Of a stretch of DNA of 64,000 bases, positions 17,745-26,703 are shown piece after piece (position 1 is the first letter of the stretch; each line of letters opens with the position of its first letter). Under the pieces are notes generated by a model. The model worked only from the letters and a program-made list of their open reading frames with translations, was not told the DNA's origin and ran no database searches. A program made the translations under genes and the position numbers. The stretch lies in the NCBI RefSeq assembly GCF_001983165.1, contig NZ_MNPU01000013.1, positions 62,001 through 126,000 on the forward strand. The letters run 5' to 3'. This stretch comes from Pseudomonas gessardii (GTDB lineage: Bacteria > Pseudomonadota > Gammaproteobacteria > Pseudomonadales > Pseudomonadaceae).

Positions 17745-19250
17745 CTACGTTTTTCGCCACACATAGCGAATCGATGGGCGTCCACCTTTTTCTCCGGCCA
17801 CCTCGTAGCCAACGATGAAGTTATGTTCAGCTAGAACGGTGAGCGCATTATTTACCGCGTCCTGCGTGCCTAATCCTGTCCAATCCTTCTGGCGCACCTC
17901 TCGGGCAGTAAATGGCTCGGGCAATTTCTGCTGGCGCTCCAGAATCAGTCGCGCAGCGATTAGTGGTGCGTTGATTGCCGCCCCGTACAGCCGCTGGGCG
18001 TGGCTCATCAGGTAGTTCGCCCAGTTTATGGCGCGGTCAGTGGACTCAGCGCCCACGGCTTCCCGTCCGCCTTCAATCAGCTCAAATAGGAGGGCCAAGC
18101 CTGCAATGGTTTTCGGCATTTTCAGGTAATGGGATTGCAATGCGGGGTGAAGATGATCGCTCCGGCTTGCTTGCATGTGGGAGGTATACCAGGCGATAAA
18201 CTTCTCCTGGGCTTCAGGGGTAAATCTGAGGGCAGAGCGAGGCTCCTCAGGTATCTGGTCGAGCTGTTCGATAACCTCCGAGACGCGCTCAGCGGCGATT
18301 TTGTTCGGCCAACGGTCGATATAGCGCCACTCTCGAACATCGTCGGGATATACCGCCAGCTGCAGGCGCTGAATCAGGCCGTCATCCAGTTCGCCGCTGA
18401 CGGCAGCGTTTACAAGGGACGCAATTCGTGAGGGTTGAATCCCGCCGATCAACGATAAACAACATGATTTGATATAAATGGTTCCTCGGCCGATACGGTC
18501 ATAGGTGAATGAGCCGTTGCCGTCGAAACATTCCAAATAAAATGCTCGCGCAACCGAGCCGTCTTCGCTCTGCATCGTTGCCAGCCAGCCCCCCAGCTCG
18601 TCACGCTCAACTACTAGGCCGTTTGGATTCTCGTTGAGCAGCTCGCCGAGTTTTTCCACCGTTGCGTCGTTGACGATGTAGCGCCGCTGGATTGGGGGTG
18701 GGTTCTCGCTTGAGTGACGTTTCAGTTCTGCCTGAGCTGCATTCTCGTCACCACCACTGTATAGCTTTCTGGCTTTTACCCTGGCTGCATTGCGCTTCAT
18801 GTCGTACAGCTCGCTAGCGGCCTCGTGCTCGGCTTGAGCCTGGCTATAGCGTTCTCGCTCTCTGGCATCTAATGCGCGCAATGGAAGCAGGGCCTGTTTG
18901 AGTGCCGGCGTTTTCATCGCAGACGGTCGCCCGATGATGACGCCCCACTGGTTGGGAATGACCATCCAGTCATCGTGTTGTTTCGGATAGACGGTGAATT
19001 TGCGCCCGACTACGGTGCTGACTGCCACGATAAGCGCGACCCCAACAAAATCAGGTGGGCACTGGGTACGCTCAGAAACATCCCGCACGTACTCCTGAAG
19101 AGCAGTAGGCAATAGTGCATCAAGCCAGGGCACGACCCTGGCCAACCCGCTCGGTAGTGGCTTTGGCGCAATGTTAGGGTTCATGTATGCGGCAAGTGCC
19201 GGCGCGGGCATCTCTGCTAAGAACGACGGTATCTGCTCGTGTGTAGTCAT
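17745..19250 (-). CDS. DUF3987 (YfjI-type) protein
   Basis: Protein of 501 residues of the DUF3987 family common in P4-like prophages and islands such as CP4-57. The N-terminal half contains a P-loop-like segment (GVIIGRPSAMKTPALKQ, about residues 102-118). A coiled region follows (about 135-190), then a helical domain with VVERDELGGWLATMQSED. The C-terminal part (about 440-500) reads like a winged helix (AREVRQKDWTGLGTQDAVNNA). Replication or primase-associated ATPase roles have been proposed for the family; none is proven here. The ATG overlaps the stop of the upstream AlpA-like gene by 4 bases, so both form one operon. Confidence 0.85.
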   Translation of the reverse strand: MTTHEQIPSFLAEMPAPALAAYMNPNIAPKPLPSGLARVVPWLDALLPTALQEYVRDVSERTQCPPDFVGVALIVAVSTVVGRKFTVYPKQHDDWMVIPNQWGVIIGRPSAMKTPALKQALLPLRALDARERERYSQAQAEHEAASELYDMKRNAARVKARKLYSGGDENAAQAELKRHSSENPPPIQRRYIVNDATVEKLGELLNENPNGLVVERDELGGWLATMQSEDGSVARAFYLECFDGNGSFTYDRIGRGTIYIKSCCLSLIGGIQPSRIASLVNAAVSGELDDGLIQRLQLAVYPDDVREWRYIDRWPNKIAAERVSEVIEQLDQIPEEPRSALRFTPEAQEKFIAWYTSHMQASRSDHLHPALQSHYLKMPKTIAGLALLFELIEGGREAVGAESTDRAINWANYLMSHAQRLYGAAINAPLIAARLILERQQKLPEPFTAREVRQKDWTGLGTQDAVNNALTVLAEHNFIVGYEVAGEKGGRPSIRYVWRKT

Positions 19251-19495
19251 TGGTCTTCTCGCCAGGCGAGATCCAGAGCGATACCATCACGCTCGCTGAT
19301 CTTGCTCTCCAGCCAGGCTTCCACCTCTGCGACAACGAAGTAAACCCCAGCCTGTTTGCTCGGGCCAAATTTGATGGGGCGAGGGAAGCTGGCATCGGTT
19401 TCGCGTAGCTTTTCTAGTCCGGAGCGGCTCTTGTCAAAGCAGTGCTGAAGAGAGGTGTGACTGATCAGGTATTTCTTGGGGGCATGTGTCGACAT
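19247..19495 (-). CDS. AlpA-family transcriptional regulator
   Basis: Small DNA-binding protein of 82 residues with an AlpA/MerR-like winged helix-turn-helix. The segment SGLEKLRETDASFPRPIKFG matches the AlpA pattern, and EVEAWLESKISERD forms the last helix. AlpA of CP4-57 activates excision functions; here it would control element genes. It starts a two-gene unit with the DUF3987 gene (ATGA overlap). No strong ribosome site could be singled out. Confidence 0.8.
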   Translation of the reverse strand: MSTHAPKKYLISHTSLQHCFDKSRSGLEKLRETDASFPRPIKFGPSKQAGVYFVVAEVEAWLESKISERDGIALDLAWREDQ

Positions 19496-19843
19496 GTGTG
19501 GGGCTCTGTGTGTAAGTCGACTCCTATTAAATATCCTGTCCGGTCAGTTGGGGGGCGATTTCAAACCAAAAAAGCGCCGGAAAACGTTCTGTCGATTGTT
19601 GAAGTAAAGGCGACAGCCGCGGATGGCTTTGCGGTTAGACAGTCCAGGGCGCCGCGCACATTGTCGGAGACTTCTGACGATCCTTGCTGCTCCACCCATT
19701 TGGACAATCCATAATGGCTGCCTCGAGCGCGAGCTGATTTTCGTTGATCTTGTAAAGCAAAGTGGGGAGCAGGGCTGAGTTGGGCGTGGGAGGTCCGATT
19801 TTTGAGATGAGAGATGCGATTTTTTGGCTGTTCTGCTACATCC
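19496..19843. other. non-coding gap in the regulatory module
   Basis: About 350 bases between the AlpA-like gene and the PrtN-AlpA fusion. It is lower in GC than the core genes. A 97-codon minus-strand frame crosses it but has no domain or ribosome site. It probably holds the promoter of the AlpA-DUF3987 unit and operator sites for the fusion regulator. Confidence 0.45.
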
Positions 19844-20401
19844 CTAGTTCTCACTCTTTAGCATTCTAGACTTTTTGATTCGAAGATCGCACCACTCGAT
19901 TACCTCTACCCTAACCCAGGCCACAGCTCGACCACCTAGTTTAACTTGTCGTGGAAATGTGCTCTGACTTACCATTTTGTAGATCGTACTAGTCGACATA
20001 CCTGTAATTCGCTTTACTTCAGCCAGCCTAATGAAAAGGATCGGTTGTCGACTAAGATCATTTGACTCTCTAGGTCGAGAAAATGTATCAGCCTCAGGTT
20101 TTTCGACTTCGCGCGGCTCTTGGCTCAAGGATTTGGTAGCCTGCTTTCTCGTCCGATCAAGCTCAAGCTTGGCTCTATCTCGCTGTCGATCAATGTAATC
20201 AGCAAGATCCGACAGATGAACGCCTCGTGCAGTTTTTTCGTTCAGCTCCATGGAGACAATCGGTAGGTCAATCTCGCCTGAGGAGACCTTTGTTCGTAGA
20301 TTTGCTGGTGTCAGATGAGTGAAATAGTCGGCGCATACCCGACTCAAGGACACAATCGTCTGGCCATGATATTGAGCCATTAAGAGAAAAAGAGTGTTCA
20401 T
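19844..20401 (-). CDS. PrtN-AlpA fusion regulator
   Basis: About 185 residues from the ATG at 20401; an in-frame ATG at 20419 would add six. Residues 1-80 match the pyocin activator PrtN (MNTLFLLMAQYHGQTIVSLS, later GEIDLP and GVHLSDLADYIDR). A polar linker rich in Glu/Arg follows. Residues about 125-175 form a second DNA-binding unit of AlpA type (FIRLAEVKRITGMSTSTIYK, then FPRQVKLGGRAVAW). PrtN activates bacteriocin genes after DNA damage in Pseudomonas. This protein could link the SOS state or a helper phage to activation of the island. GC content is visibly lower than in core genes. Confidence 0.85.
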   Translation of the reverse strand: MNTLFLLMAQYHGQTIVSLSRVCADYFTHLTPANLRTKVSSGEIDLPIVSMELNEKTARGVHLSDLADYIDRQRDRAKLELDRTRKQATKSLSQEPREVEKPEADTFSRPRESNDLSRQPILFIRLAEVKRITGMSTSTIYKMVSQSTFPRQVKLGGRAVAWVRVEVIEWCDLRIKKSRMLKSEN

Positions 20402-20429
20402 CGCTCGACTCCTTCGCATAACGGCGGTA

Positions 20430-20744
20430 TTAATCTACCGGTGCGGTTTGTTCCATCTTTCGGGTCCAAGCATTTTGCCACTCTCTCTGCTCAAGTCGAC
20501 TCACGAAAAACCTTAAAGCGCTGGCACTCATTGCGACGATGGTAGTTATATATTCGAAGCGTTCACCGTATACGCCTGCAATCGCCAGCGCGGTCATCGC
20601 GGCTAGCCCAGCAGCCGTAGAAGCCAGTACGCAGTCTTTGACTTCGTTCGCTACGGGTCTTGGGCCTTTGGTCGAAGTCACGAAAGCCTCGTCTTCCTTC
20701 GCGCGCGAATGACAGCTGTCAGGTCCTTCTGCGTTTTCATTCAT
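20430..20744 (-). CDS. small membrane protein (104 aa)
   Basis: The ATG at 20744 has AGGAG about 10 bases upstream. The N-terminal third is polar; two hydrophobic segments lie at about 38-56 (DCVLASTAAGLAAMTALAIA) and 64-82. A basic C-terminus follows (RLEQREWQNAWTRKM). No family is recognised. It is the last gene before attR and lies 28 bases upstream of the PrtN-AlpA fusion gene on the same strand, so the two may be co-transcribed. Confidence 0.6.
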   Translation of the reverse strand: MNENAEGPDSCHSRAKEDEAFVTSTKGPRPVANEVKDCVLASTAAGLAAMTALAIAGVYGERFEYITTIVAMSASALRFFVSRLEQREWQNAWTRKMEQTAPVD

Positions 20745-20855
20745 CTTTGCACCGCTCCTGGTTATCGCCTGAGCTTAGCGCGAATGCAGCAGATGATCAT
20801 CGCAGATGCTGTCATTAAGCTGGCATAACCGAGCCAAAACCACACATTCAGGCAC

Positions 20856-20888
20856 AAAAAAGGCACTTGCGATAAACGCTAAGTGCCT
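20856..20888 (-). terminator. ssrA terminator
   Basis: On the minus strand AGGCACTT and AAGTGCCT form an 8-bp stem followed by a run of six T. It lies 18 bases after the tmRNA CCA end. Because the island sits outside this point, the terminator is carried by the element side of the junction. Confidence 0.88.
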
Positions 20889-20905
20889 GATTTGTATAGC
20901 TTATT

Positions 20906-21299
20906 TGGTGGAGCCGGGGGGATTTGAACCCCCGTCCGCCAGTACTCTGCTGTCGGTACTACATGCGTAGCCGTTTCTATTAAGTTAACCCTCAGCGACC
21001 CGAAGGGCAGGGTGCTTTGGGCGAGTTGTGTAAGTTTTAGCCGCTTCGTCCACAACGTACTGCACGGCGATTCTGTTCTATATGACAATCACTTTGGGTT
21101 TACAGACATCCCCTGATGATTGCTGGACCCGAAGGTACCAGGAGGGAAGGGCTAAGGCTGCTTACGCAGCGAGAGCGTATTCCCCGTAGGTTTCGTCATT
21201 GGCAACTATAGAAAGTTGCAACAGTGGATTTACGAGTTCTGTTACCAACTCGGCATGCACCTAAAGGTTCGCAACCGGCGTCGAATCCTAAACGGCCCC
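20906..21299 (-). ncRNA. ssrA: transfer-messenger RNA (tmRNA)
   Basis: Rescues stalled ribosomes together with SmpB. The 5' end GGGGCCG pairs with CGGCTCC before ACCA, forming the tRNA-like acceptor with one G-T pair. The T-arm is ACGGGGGTTCAAATCCCCC. The resume codon is the GCC at 21203; the tag reads ANDETYGEYALAA and stops with TAA at 21164-21162. The length of 394 bases fits pseudomonad tmRNA. Its 3' end doubles as the island attachment site. Its partner smpB lies about 6 kb away at 27538. Confidence 0.97.
20909..20935. repeat. attR of the ssrA island
   Basis: Right copy of the att repeat, exact over 23 bases (20913-20935) with attL. It lies within the T-arm and acceptor of tmRNA, so integration rebuilds a complete ssrA 3' end. 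Confidence 0.9.
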
Positions 21300-21401
21300 G
21301 TGCTTGTTACTCGGTGTAATCGTGAGTGACAAGCCTGTGCAGTGTACGTCAAACGGTCACAGAAGGCCAACCCGAAAGGTGGGGCTTGAGCGGTTGGCGG
21401 G

Positions 21402-21686
21402 TTATGGGTTGCCGCCTTTGTCCAGGTTCTTCAGGTCTTGCAGGGCCTTGGTGGTGATTTCGATACACTTCTTTTCATCGCCGGATGCGTGGGCGGCCTT
21501 GGCTTGGGAGACGGCAGTGTCGATTTCGCCGCGTTTGCCACTGGTGTCGGTGGCGAGCAGCACCTTGTTGTCGTTGATCCTATTCAGATTGATCTGACAT
21601 AAGTCTGCTTCATTGCCTGCAGCGAACACGGGGGAAGCCAGCATCGCAGCGGTAACGAATACACCCGCCAGTACGGAACGCTTCAT
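21402..21686 (-). CDS. small periplasmic protein of unknown function
   Basis: The start at 21686 is fixed by AAGGAG 7 bases upstream; 94 residues. It has a classical signal peptide (MKRSVLAGVFVTAAMLASPV, cleavage after FAA). The mature part has two cysteines (LCQI and KKCIEI), which may form a disulfide. It is mainly helical (AVSQAKAAHASGDEKKC). No family is recognised. It is on the same strand as ssrA and the dehydrogenase, about 100 bases away from the latter. Confidence 0.8.
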   Translation of the reverse strand: MKRSVLAGVFVTAAMLASPVFAAGNEADLCQINLNRINDNKVLLATDTSGKRGEIDTAVSQAKAAHASGDEKKCIEITTKALQDLKNLDKGGNP

Positions 21687-21787
21687 AGGTATCTCCTTGT
21701 GCAAAGAGGTCTCGATGCTGCGCGGTATGTGCGGGCAGCCGGCGAGGTCATTGATCGGCCCCGGTTGCCCGGGGCTTAAGCAAGTGA

Positions 21788-24622
21788 CTACGCCAGTGCG
21801 TTGGGGTTCGTTTTTATTGCGCGGGCCTGGGTCACCCGGTCGACCAGGTAGACCAGGCCGTGGTAATCGATCCCTCCGTGCTGGGTCAGGCCGATCTCAC
21901 AGGTGCGGCTGGTGGAGATGCCTTCGCTGCAGTACTGCACGGCGTCCTTGAGGGAGCGCAGGGAATGGGCGTTGAGTTCCGGGGTGGTGAAGCCTTTGTC
22001 GCCGGCAAACCCGCAGCAGTGGATGCCTTCGGGGATGACCACATTGTTGCTGCAACGCCGGGCCAAGTCGATCAGGGCCTGGCTTTCGCCCAGGTGCTGG
22101 GTGCTGCAGGTGACGTGTACGGCAATCGGCGCGTCCTGGGGTGTGAAGTCCAGGCGGTCCATCAGGTGGGTGCGGATAAAACGGACCGGGTCGTAGAGGT
22201 CCAGGCGTGTTTGCCTCAGGTCCTGGACCAGGCGCAGGGTGCAGGGGCTGGTGTCGCAGTAGATCGGGTCGAGGCCGCCACGGCTGGCGTGGAGCAGGGC
22301 GCCGATCAGTTCCTGGCGTTTGTGCTCGGCCTGTTCGGCGTAGCCTTTGGAGGCAAAGGGCTGGCCGCAGCACAGGCTGTCCGGGTTGTCCGGGATGACC
22401 ACCTGATAGCCGGCTTTTTCCAGCAGGCCACGGGTTTTTTCGTACAGCGACATTTGCTCTTTATCCCCGGCCGCCGGGCCCATTGCCCGCGAGACACAGG
22501 CCGCGAGGTAGACCACGCGTGGGCGTTCATCGGTGACGGCAGGGCTGAAGCGGATGGCTTTTTCTGGCTGCGGCATAGCGCTGGTCCACTGCGGGATTTG
22601 TCCCTTGGACAGCTTGGTCACGGAGGCTGAGAGTTTCGCCAGGCGGGGTGCGCCGAGCAGCATGCGTGCGCCGTTGGCCACATGCAGGGTGAAACGGGCA
22701 CCTTGCAGCGCAGTGGAGAAATGGCTGGCCAGCCACTCGGCGGTTTTCGTACTGCCTGCTTCACGGCTGCGCAGTTTTTTCACCAGGTCGCCGGTATTGA
22801 TGCCTACCGGGCAGCGCTGGGCGCACAAGCCGGTGGCGGCACAGGTGTCGATGCCTTGATAGTGATACGCCGCTTCCAGTTCGGTGGTGTCGACGCCGGC
22901 GCGTTTGCGTGCCTGGATATCGCGCCAGATCACAATGCGCTGGCGCGGGCTCAGGGTCAGGCCCTTGGAGGGGCACACCGGCTCGCAGAAACCGCACTCG
23001 ATGCACTTATCCACAATCTCATCGGCGGCCGGCAGGGGCTTGAGGTTTTTGAGGTGGATTTGCGGGTCTTCGCTGAGCACCACGTCCGGGTTGAGAATGC
23101 CGTTGGGGTCGAGCAGGCGCTTGAGTTGCCACATCAATTGATAGGCATCGCTGCCCCATTCCAGTTCGACGAAGGGCGCCATATTACGCCCGGTGCCGTG
23201 CTCGGCTTTCAGCGAACCGCCGAACTCCACGGCCACCAGTTGCGCCACGTCATCCATGAACGCCTGGTAGCGTGTGACTTCTTCCGCACTGTTGAAGCCT
23301 TGGGTGAACACAAAGTGCAGATTGCCTTCCAGGGCGTGTCCGAAAAGGATGGCTTCATCGTAGTGATGCTTGTCGAACAACTCGATCAAGCGATTCACGC
23401 CAATGGCCAGTTGCTCTACCGGGAAGGTCACGTCTTCGATGATCACCGTGGTGCCCGTCTTGCGTACGGCGCCGACGGCAGGGAAGGTGTCCTTGCGGAT
23501 GGCCCACAGGCGCGCGTTTTCCAGCGGGTTTTCGGTGAAGTCGACTTGCTTCTCGACCGGGAACTCGGCCAGCGAGGCCATGATCAGCGCCAGTTGCTCA
23601 TGCAGCAGTGTGGACGAGGCTGCGCGGGATTCGATCAAGAGTGCGCAGGCACCTTCCGATAGCTGTTGTACGAACGCGGGCATCCCGGGTTTGTCTTGCA
23701 CCGAGCGCATGCTGCGCCGGTCCAGTAACTCGACCGCCGACACGGGCTGGGTTTTCAGCACGGTCACGGCGTTGCAGCAGGTTTCTACATCGGGGAATAC
23801 GATCAGGGCCGATGCCTTGTTCGGGTGATCGATCACCGTGTCGTAGGTCACGGCGCTGATAAAGCCCAGGGTGCCTTCGGAACCCACGAGCAAATGGCTG
23901 AGGATGTCCAGTGGCTCGTCGAAGTCCACCAGGGCGTTGAGTGACAGGCCGGTGGTGTTTTTCAGACGGTATTTATGGCGAATTTTTGCAGCCAATTCAG
24001 AATTGGCCCGAGTCTCGCGGCCCAGGGTGGCCAAGCGCTCAAGTAACTGGCTATGTTGCTCGCGGAACGCGGCGACGCTGGCGGCATCCTCGGTGTCGAG
24101 ACGGCTGCCGTCGGCCAGCACCAGGCGAATCCCGGCCAGGGTGTGGTAGGTGTTCTGGGCGGTGCCGCAGCACATGCCGCTGGCATTGTTGGCGACGATT
24201 CCGCCGATCTTGCAGGCATTGATCGACGCCGGATCCGGGCCGATCTTACGCCCGAACGGCGCAAGCCAGGCGTTGGCCTGGGCCCCGATCACCCCGGGTT
24301 GCAGGCGGATTTGCGTACCTTGGCCACGAATCTCGCGCCCGTTCCAGTTATCGCCGAGCACGATCAGTACCGAATCGCTGATGGCCTGGCCGGAAAGGCT
24401 GGTGCCGGCGGCACGAAAGGTCACTGGCACGCGGTCGCGTTGTGCCAGTTGCAGCAGTTCGACCACTTCATCTTCCGACTCGACGCGGACCACCAGTTGT
24501 GGGATCAGTCGGTAAAAACTGGCGTCGGTGCCGAAAGCCAGGGTGGAAAGAGGGTCGTCAAAGCGCCGATCTTTCGGGATCAGTCGTGCGACAGCATCAA
24601 GGAACGCGACGGGCAGACTCAT
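21788..24622 (-). CDS. dld: FAD- and Fe-S-containing D-lactate dehydrogenase
   Basis: Membrane-associated flavoprotein of 944 residues that oxidises D-lactate to pyruvate and passes electrons to the respiratory chain. The FAD-binding-4 domain covers about 35-215 (VTFRAAGTSLSGQA, then IVANNASGMCCG). The FAD-linked C-terminal oxidase domain covers about 250-500 (KAEHGTGRNMAPFVELEWG). Two 4Fe-4S motifs follow: CIECGFCEPVCP (about 537-548) and CAATGLCAQRCP (about 595-606). A CCG domain lies near the end (CCGFAGDKGF). GGAGG precedes the ATG. It follows lldP and probably shares its promoter and LldR control. Relatives act on other 2-hydroxy acids, so D-lactate is inferred from context. Confidence 0.9.
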   Translation of the reverse strand: MSLPVAFLDAVARLIPKDRRFDDPLSTLAFGTDASFYRLIPQLVVRVESEDEVVELLQLAQRDRVPVTFRAAGTSLSGQAISDSVLIVLGDNWNGREIRGQGTQIRLQPGVIGAQANAWLAPFGRKIGPDPASINACKIGGIVANNASGMCCGTAQNTYHTLAGIRLVLADGSRLDTEDAASVAAFREQHSQLLERLATLGRETRANSELAAKIRHKYRLKNTTGLSLNALVDFDEPLDILSHLLVGSEGTLGFISAVTYDTVIDHPNKASALIVFPDVETCCNAVTVLKTQPVSAVELLDRRSMRSVQDKPGMPAFVQQLSEGACALLIESRAASSTLLHEQLALIMASLAEFPVEKQVDFTENPLENARLWAIRKDTFPAVGAVRKTGTTVIIEDVTFPVEQLAIGVNRLIELFDKHHYDEAILFGHALEGNLHFVFTQGFNSAEEVTRYQAFMDDVAQLVAVEFGGSLKAEHGTGRNMAPFVELEWGSDAYQLMWQLKRLLDPNGILNPDVVLSEDPQIHLKNLKPLPAADEIVDKCIECGFCEPVCPSKGLTLSPRQRIVIWRDIQARKRAGVDTTELEAAYHYQGIDTCAATGLCAQRCPVGINTGDLVKKLRSREAGSTKTAEWLASHFSTALQGARFTLHVANGARMLLGAPRLAKLSASVTKLSKGQIPQWTSAMPQPEKAIRFSPAVTDERPRVVYLAACVSRAMGPAAGDKEQMSLYEKTRGLLEKAGYQVVIPDNPDSLCCGQPFASKGYAEQAEHKRQELIGALLHASRGGLDPIYCDTSPCTLRLVQDLRQTRLDLYDPVRFIRTHLMDRLDFTPQDAPIAVHVTCSTQHLGESQALIDLARRCSNNVVIPEGIHCCGFAGDKGFTTPELNAHSLRSLKDAVQYCSEGISTSRTCEIGLTQHGGIDYHGLVYLVDRVTQARAIKTNPNALA

Positions 24623-24698
24623 GGGGCCTCCAGGGTCAGCAGCACCCAGTCTGGGGAGCCTTGGCGCCAGGGACCAGCAGACTGGGTTGTGAATAGCT

Positions 24699-24723
24699 GA
24701 CGCCGCACGGTGGCTGCGGCGTC
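24699..24723 (-). terminator. hairpin between lldP and dld
   Basis: Perfect 9-bp stem (GACGCCGCA / TGCGGCGTC) with a 7-base loop, 26 bases after the lldP stop. It lacks a T-run, so it may stabilise or partly end the transcript rather than stop it fully. Confidence 0.45.
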
Positions 24724-24748
24724 GGTTCTTACGGTATTGCCTGTGGTC

Positions 24749-26443
24749 TTAGTGCACCAGCATGCCGGTGAACCAGTACGCCTGGGCGTAGGTGATCAGG
24801 CCGACAATCGTGGCGAAAAACAGGCTGTGCTTGAGGGTAAAGCGGAACAGGTCGGATTCCTTGCCCACCAGGCCGGTCGCGGCGCAGGCCACGGCGATCG
24901 ATTGTGGAGAGATCATCTTGCCGGTTACGCCGCCACTGGTGTTCGCCGCTACCAGCAAGGTGTCGCTGACGCCGATCTGGTGTGCGGTGGTGGCTTGCAG
25001 GGAGCTGAACAAGGCGTTGGACGAGGTATCGGAACCGGTGAGGAACACGCCCAGCCAGCCAAGGAACGGCGAGAAGAACGGGAATGCCGCGCCGGTGCCG
25101 GCCAAGACCAGAGCCATGGTCGAAGACATGCCGGAGTAGTTGGTCACGAATGCGAATGCCAGCACCATGCCGATGGACAGGATCGGCCAGCGCAGCTCGT
25201 AGAAAGTCTCTTTCAAAGTGGTAAGACCAGTTTTGAAATTGATTTTCAGCACCAACATGGAGATCAGTGCCGAGAAGAAAATCGCCGTGCCGGTGGCGGA
25301 AATCGGGTCCAACTTGAATACGGCTGGAATGGCCGTCGGGTTGGTGACGATGGGGGCAACTTTGACCACCATCTGGTCCAGGTGCGGAATCGCAAAGTTG
25401 AACACCCAGCTGTACATCGACCCGCCGGCGGCGAACATCGCCTTGAACGGCTTGAGGGTCCAGATGGTGACCAGTACGGTGAGGATCAGGAACGGCGACC
25501 AGGCTTTGAAAATTTCCATCAGGCTGTAAGGCGAAGCCACAGATGTGCGCGGCTGGCCGAAACCGCCGACGCTGCCAGTGACCGAAACGCTGGAGGTGGC
25601 GCCAGCAATCTGTGCGCCCGCAGTGCGCTTGGGCTGCCAGACTTTCAGGAACAGGGTCAGGGAGATCAGGCTGGCCAGGGCCGAGGTGATGTCTGGCAGT
25701 TCCGGGCCAATAAAGTTGGAGGTGAAGTACTGGGTGATGGCAAAGCTCAAACCGGCCACCAGTGCGGCGGGCCAGGTTTCCTTGACGCCGCGTATACCGT
25801 CCATCATGAACACCAGCCAGAACGGCACGAACAGCGACAGCAGCGGCAACTGGCGGCCAGTCATGGCGCCGATCTTGAATGCATCGATGCCGGTGACCTG
25901 GCCGGCCACGATGATCGGGATCCCCAGGGCGCCGAACGCCACTGGCGCGGTATTGGCAATCAGGCACAGGCCGGCGGCGTACAGTGGGTTGAAGCCCAGG
26001 CCGACCAGCAGCGCGGCAGTAATCGCCACGGGTGCACCGAAACCGGCAGCACCTTCCAGGAATGCGCCGAAGCAGAAGCCGATCAGCAGCACTTGCAGGC
26101 GCTGGTCATCGGTAATCGACAGCACCGAGCTGCGGATCACTTCAAACTGGCCACTCTTGACTGTCAGTTTGTATAGGAATACCGCGGCGACGATGATCCA
26201 GGCGATTGGCCACAAGCCGTAGGCAAAGCCGTAGCCGGCAGCGGCGAATGCCATATCGACCGGCATCTGGAAGGCAAAGATCGCCACCAGGATCGACAGC
26301 GCCAGGGTGATGCTCCCGGCAACATGACCTTTAAGGCGAAACACCGCCAGGGCCAGGAAGAAAAAGACGATGGGAATAACGGCGGCCAGTGCGGACAGGC
26401 CAAGGCTGCCGAGTGGGCTGTAAAGCTGTTGCCAGGTTTGCAT
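24749..26443 (-). CDS. lldP: L-lactate permease
   Basis: Inner-membrane lactate/H+ symporter of the LctP family, 564 residues with about 12-14 hydrophobic segments. Conserved family sequences include [20 protein letters not shown] (about residues 208-227) and the C-terminal [25 protein letters not shown] lies 9 bases before the ATG at 26443. It is divergent from lldR across a 260-base gap holding a palindromic operator. The dehydrogenase gene is downstream, so uptake and oxidation are jointly controlled. Glycolate is an alternative substrate in this family. Confidence 0.94.
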   Translation of the reverse strand: MQTWQQLYSPLGSLGLSALAAVIPIVFFFLALAVFRLKGHVAGSITLALSILVAIFAFQMPVDMAFAAAGYGFAYGLWPIAWIIVAAVFLYKLTVKSGQFEVIRSSVLSITDDQRLQVLLIGFCFGAFLEGAAGFGAPVAITAALLVGLGFNPLYAAGLCLIANTAPVAFGALGIPIIVAGQVTGIDAFKIGAMTGRQLPLLSLFVPFWLVFMMDGIRGVKETWPAALVAGLSFAITQYFTSNFIGPELPDITSALASLISLTLFLKVWQPKRTAGAQIAGATSSVSVTGSVGGFGQPRTSVASPYSLMEIFKAWSPFLILTVLVTIWTLKPFKAMFAAGGSMYSWVFNFAIPHLDQMVVKVAPIVTNPTAIPAVFKLDPISATGTAIFFSALISMLVLKINFKTGLTTLKETFYELRWPILSIGMVLAFAFVTNYSGMSSTMALVLAGTGAAFPFFSPFLGWLGVFLTGSDTSSNALFSSLQATTAHQIGVSDTLLVAANTSGGVTGKMISPQSIAVACAATGLVGKESDLFRFTLKHSLFFATIVGLITYAQAYWFTGMLVH

Positions 26444-26495
26444 ATGGGGTGGCCCCTAATTGTTGTTGGTCATGCATAGTTAGCTGATTTGGATA

Positions 26496-26510
26496 ATTGG
26501 TAAGACCAAT
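26496..26510. promoter_or_regulatory. LldR-type operator
   Basis: Perfect palindrome ATTGGT-aag-ACCAAT. It fits the TNGTNNNACNA pattern bound by FadR-subfamily GntR regulators such as LldR and PdhR. It lies 53 bases upstream of lldP and 194 bases from lldR, so it mainly suits control of lldP-dld. Confidence 0.75.
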
Positions 26511-26703
26511 TTACAATCGCTGTTGGCTAGGTTAAGAGCCTTCGGGGTGGTGTGTCAATTTGCCGCCTGAGAAACTTTGGTCGCATATCGGTGGGTGTGG
26601 GGTCTGATCGGCGTAATCAAAGGGGTTCTGATAGGTGCCGATGGCGCGCCAATAGGCCAGAATAGAGGGCCCGGCGAGTGGCCGGGATCGTGGAGAGTCA
26701 GTT

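Larger units (their letters stand above)
3450..20935. mobile_element. integrated genomic island in ssrA (about 17.5 kb)
   Basis: Exact 23-bp direct repeats, derived from the T-arm and acceptor end of tmRNA, lie at 3450-3472 and 20913-20935. The right copy is the functional 3' end of ssrA. The left copy abuts the stop codon of a tyrosine integrase. Cargo includes an excisionase, a serine recombinase, a type I restriction-modification system, an Mrr-like nuclease, AlpA-type regulators and a DUF3987 protein. No capsid, tail, portal, terminase or conjugation genes are recognisable. The tRNA-Arg fragment at 8203 suggests a mosaic built from more than one element. Confidence 0.9.

Noticed and set aside
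19561..19854. 97-codon minus-strand frame between the AlpA-like and PrtN-AlpA genes
   Set aside because: No ribosome site or domain; probably regulatory DNA.
24710..26176. Plus-strand open frame of 488 codons opposite lldP
   Set aside because: Rich in Gly, Arg and Gln without hydrophobic pattern; lldP on the other strand is convincing.
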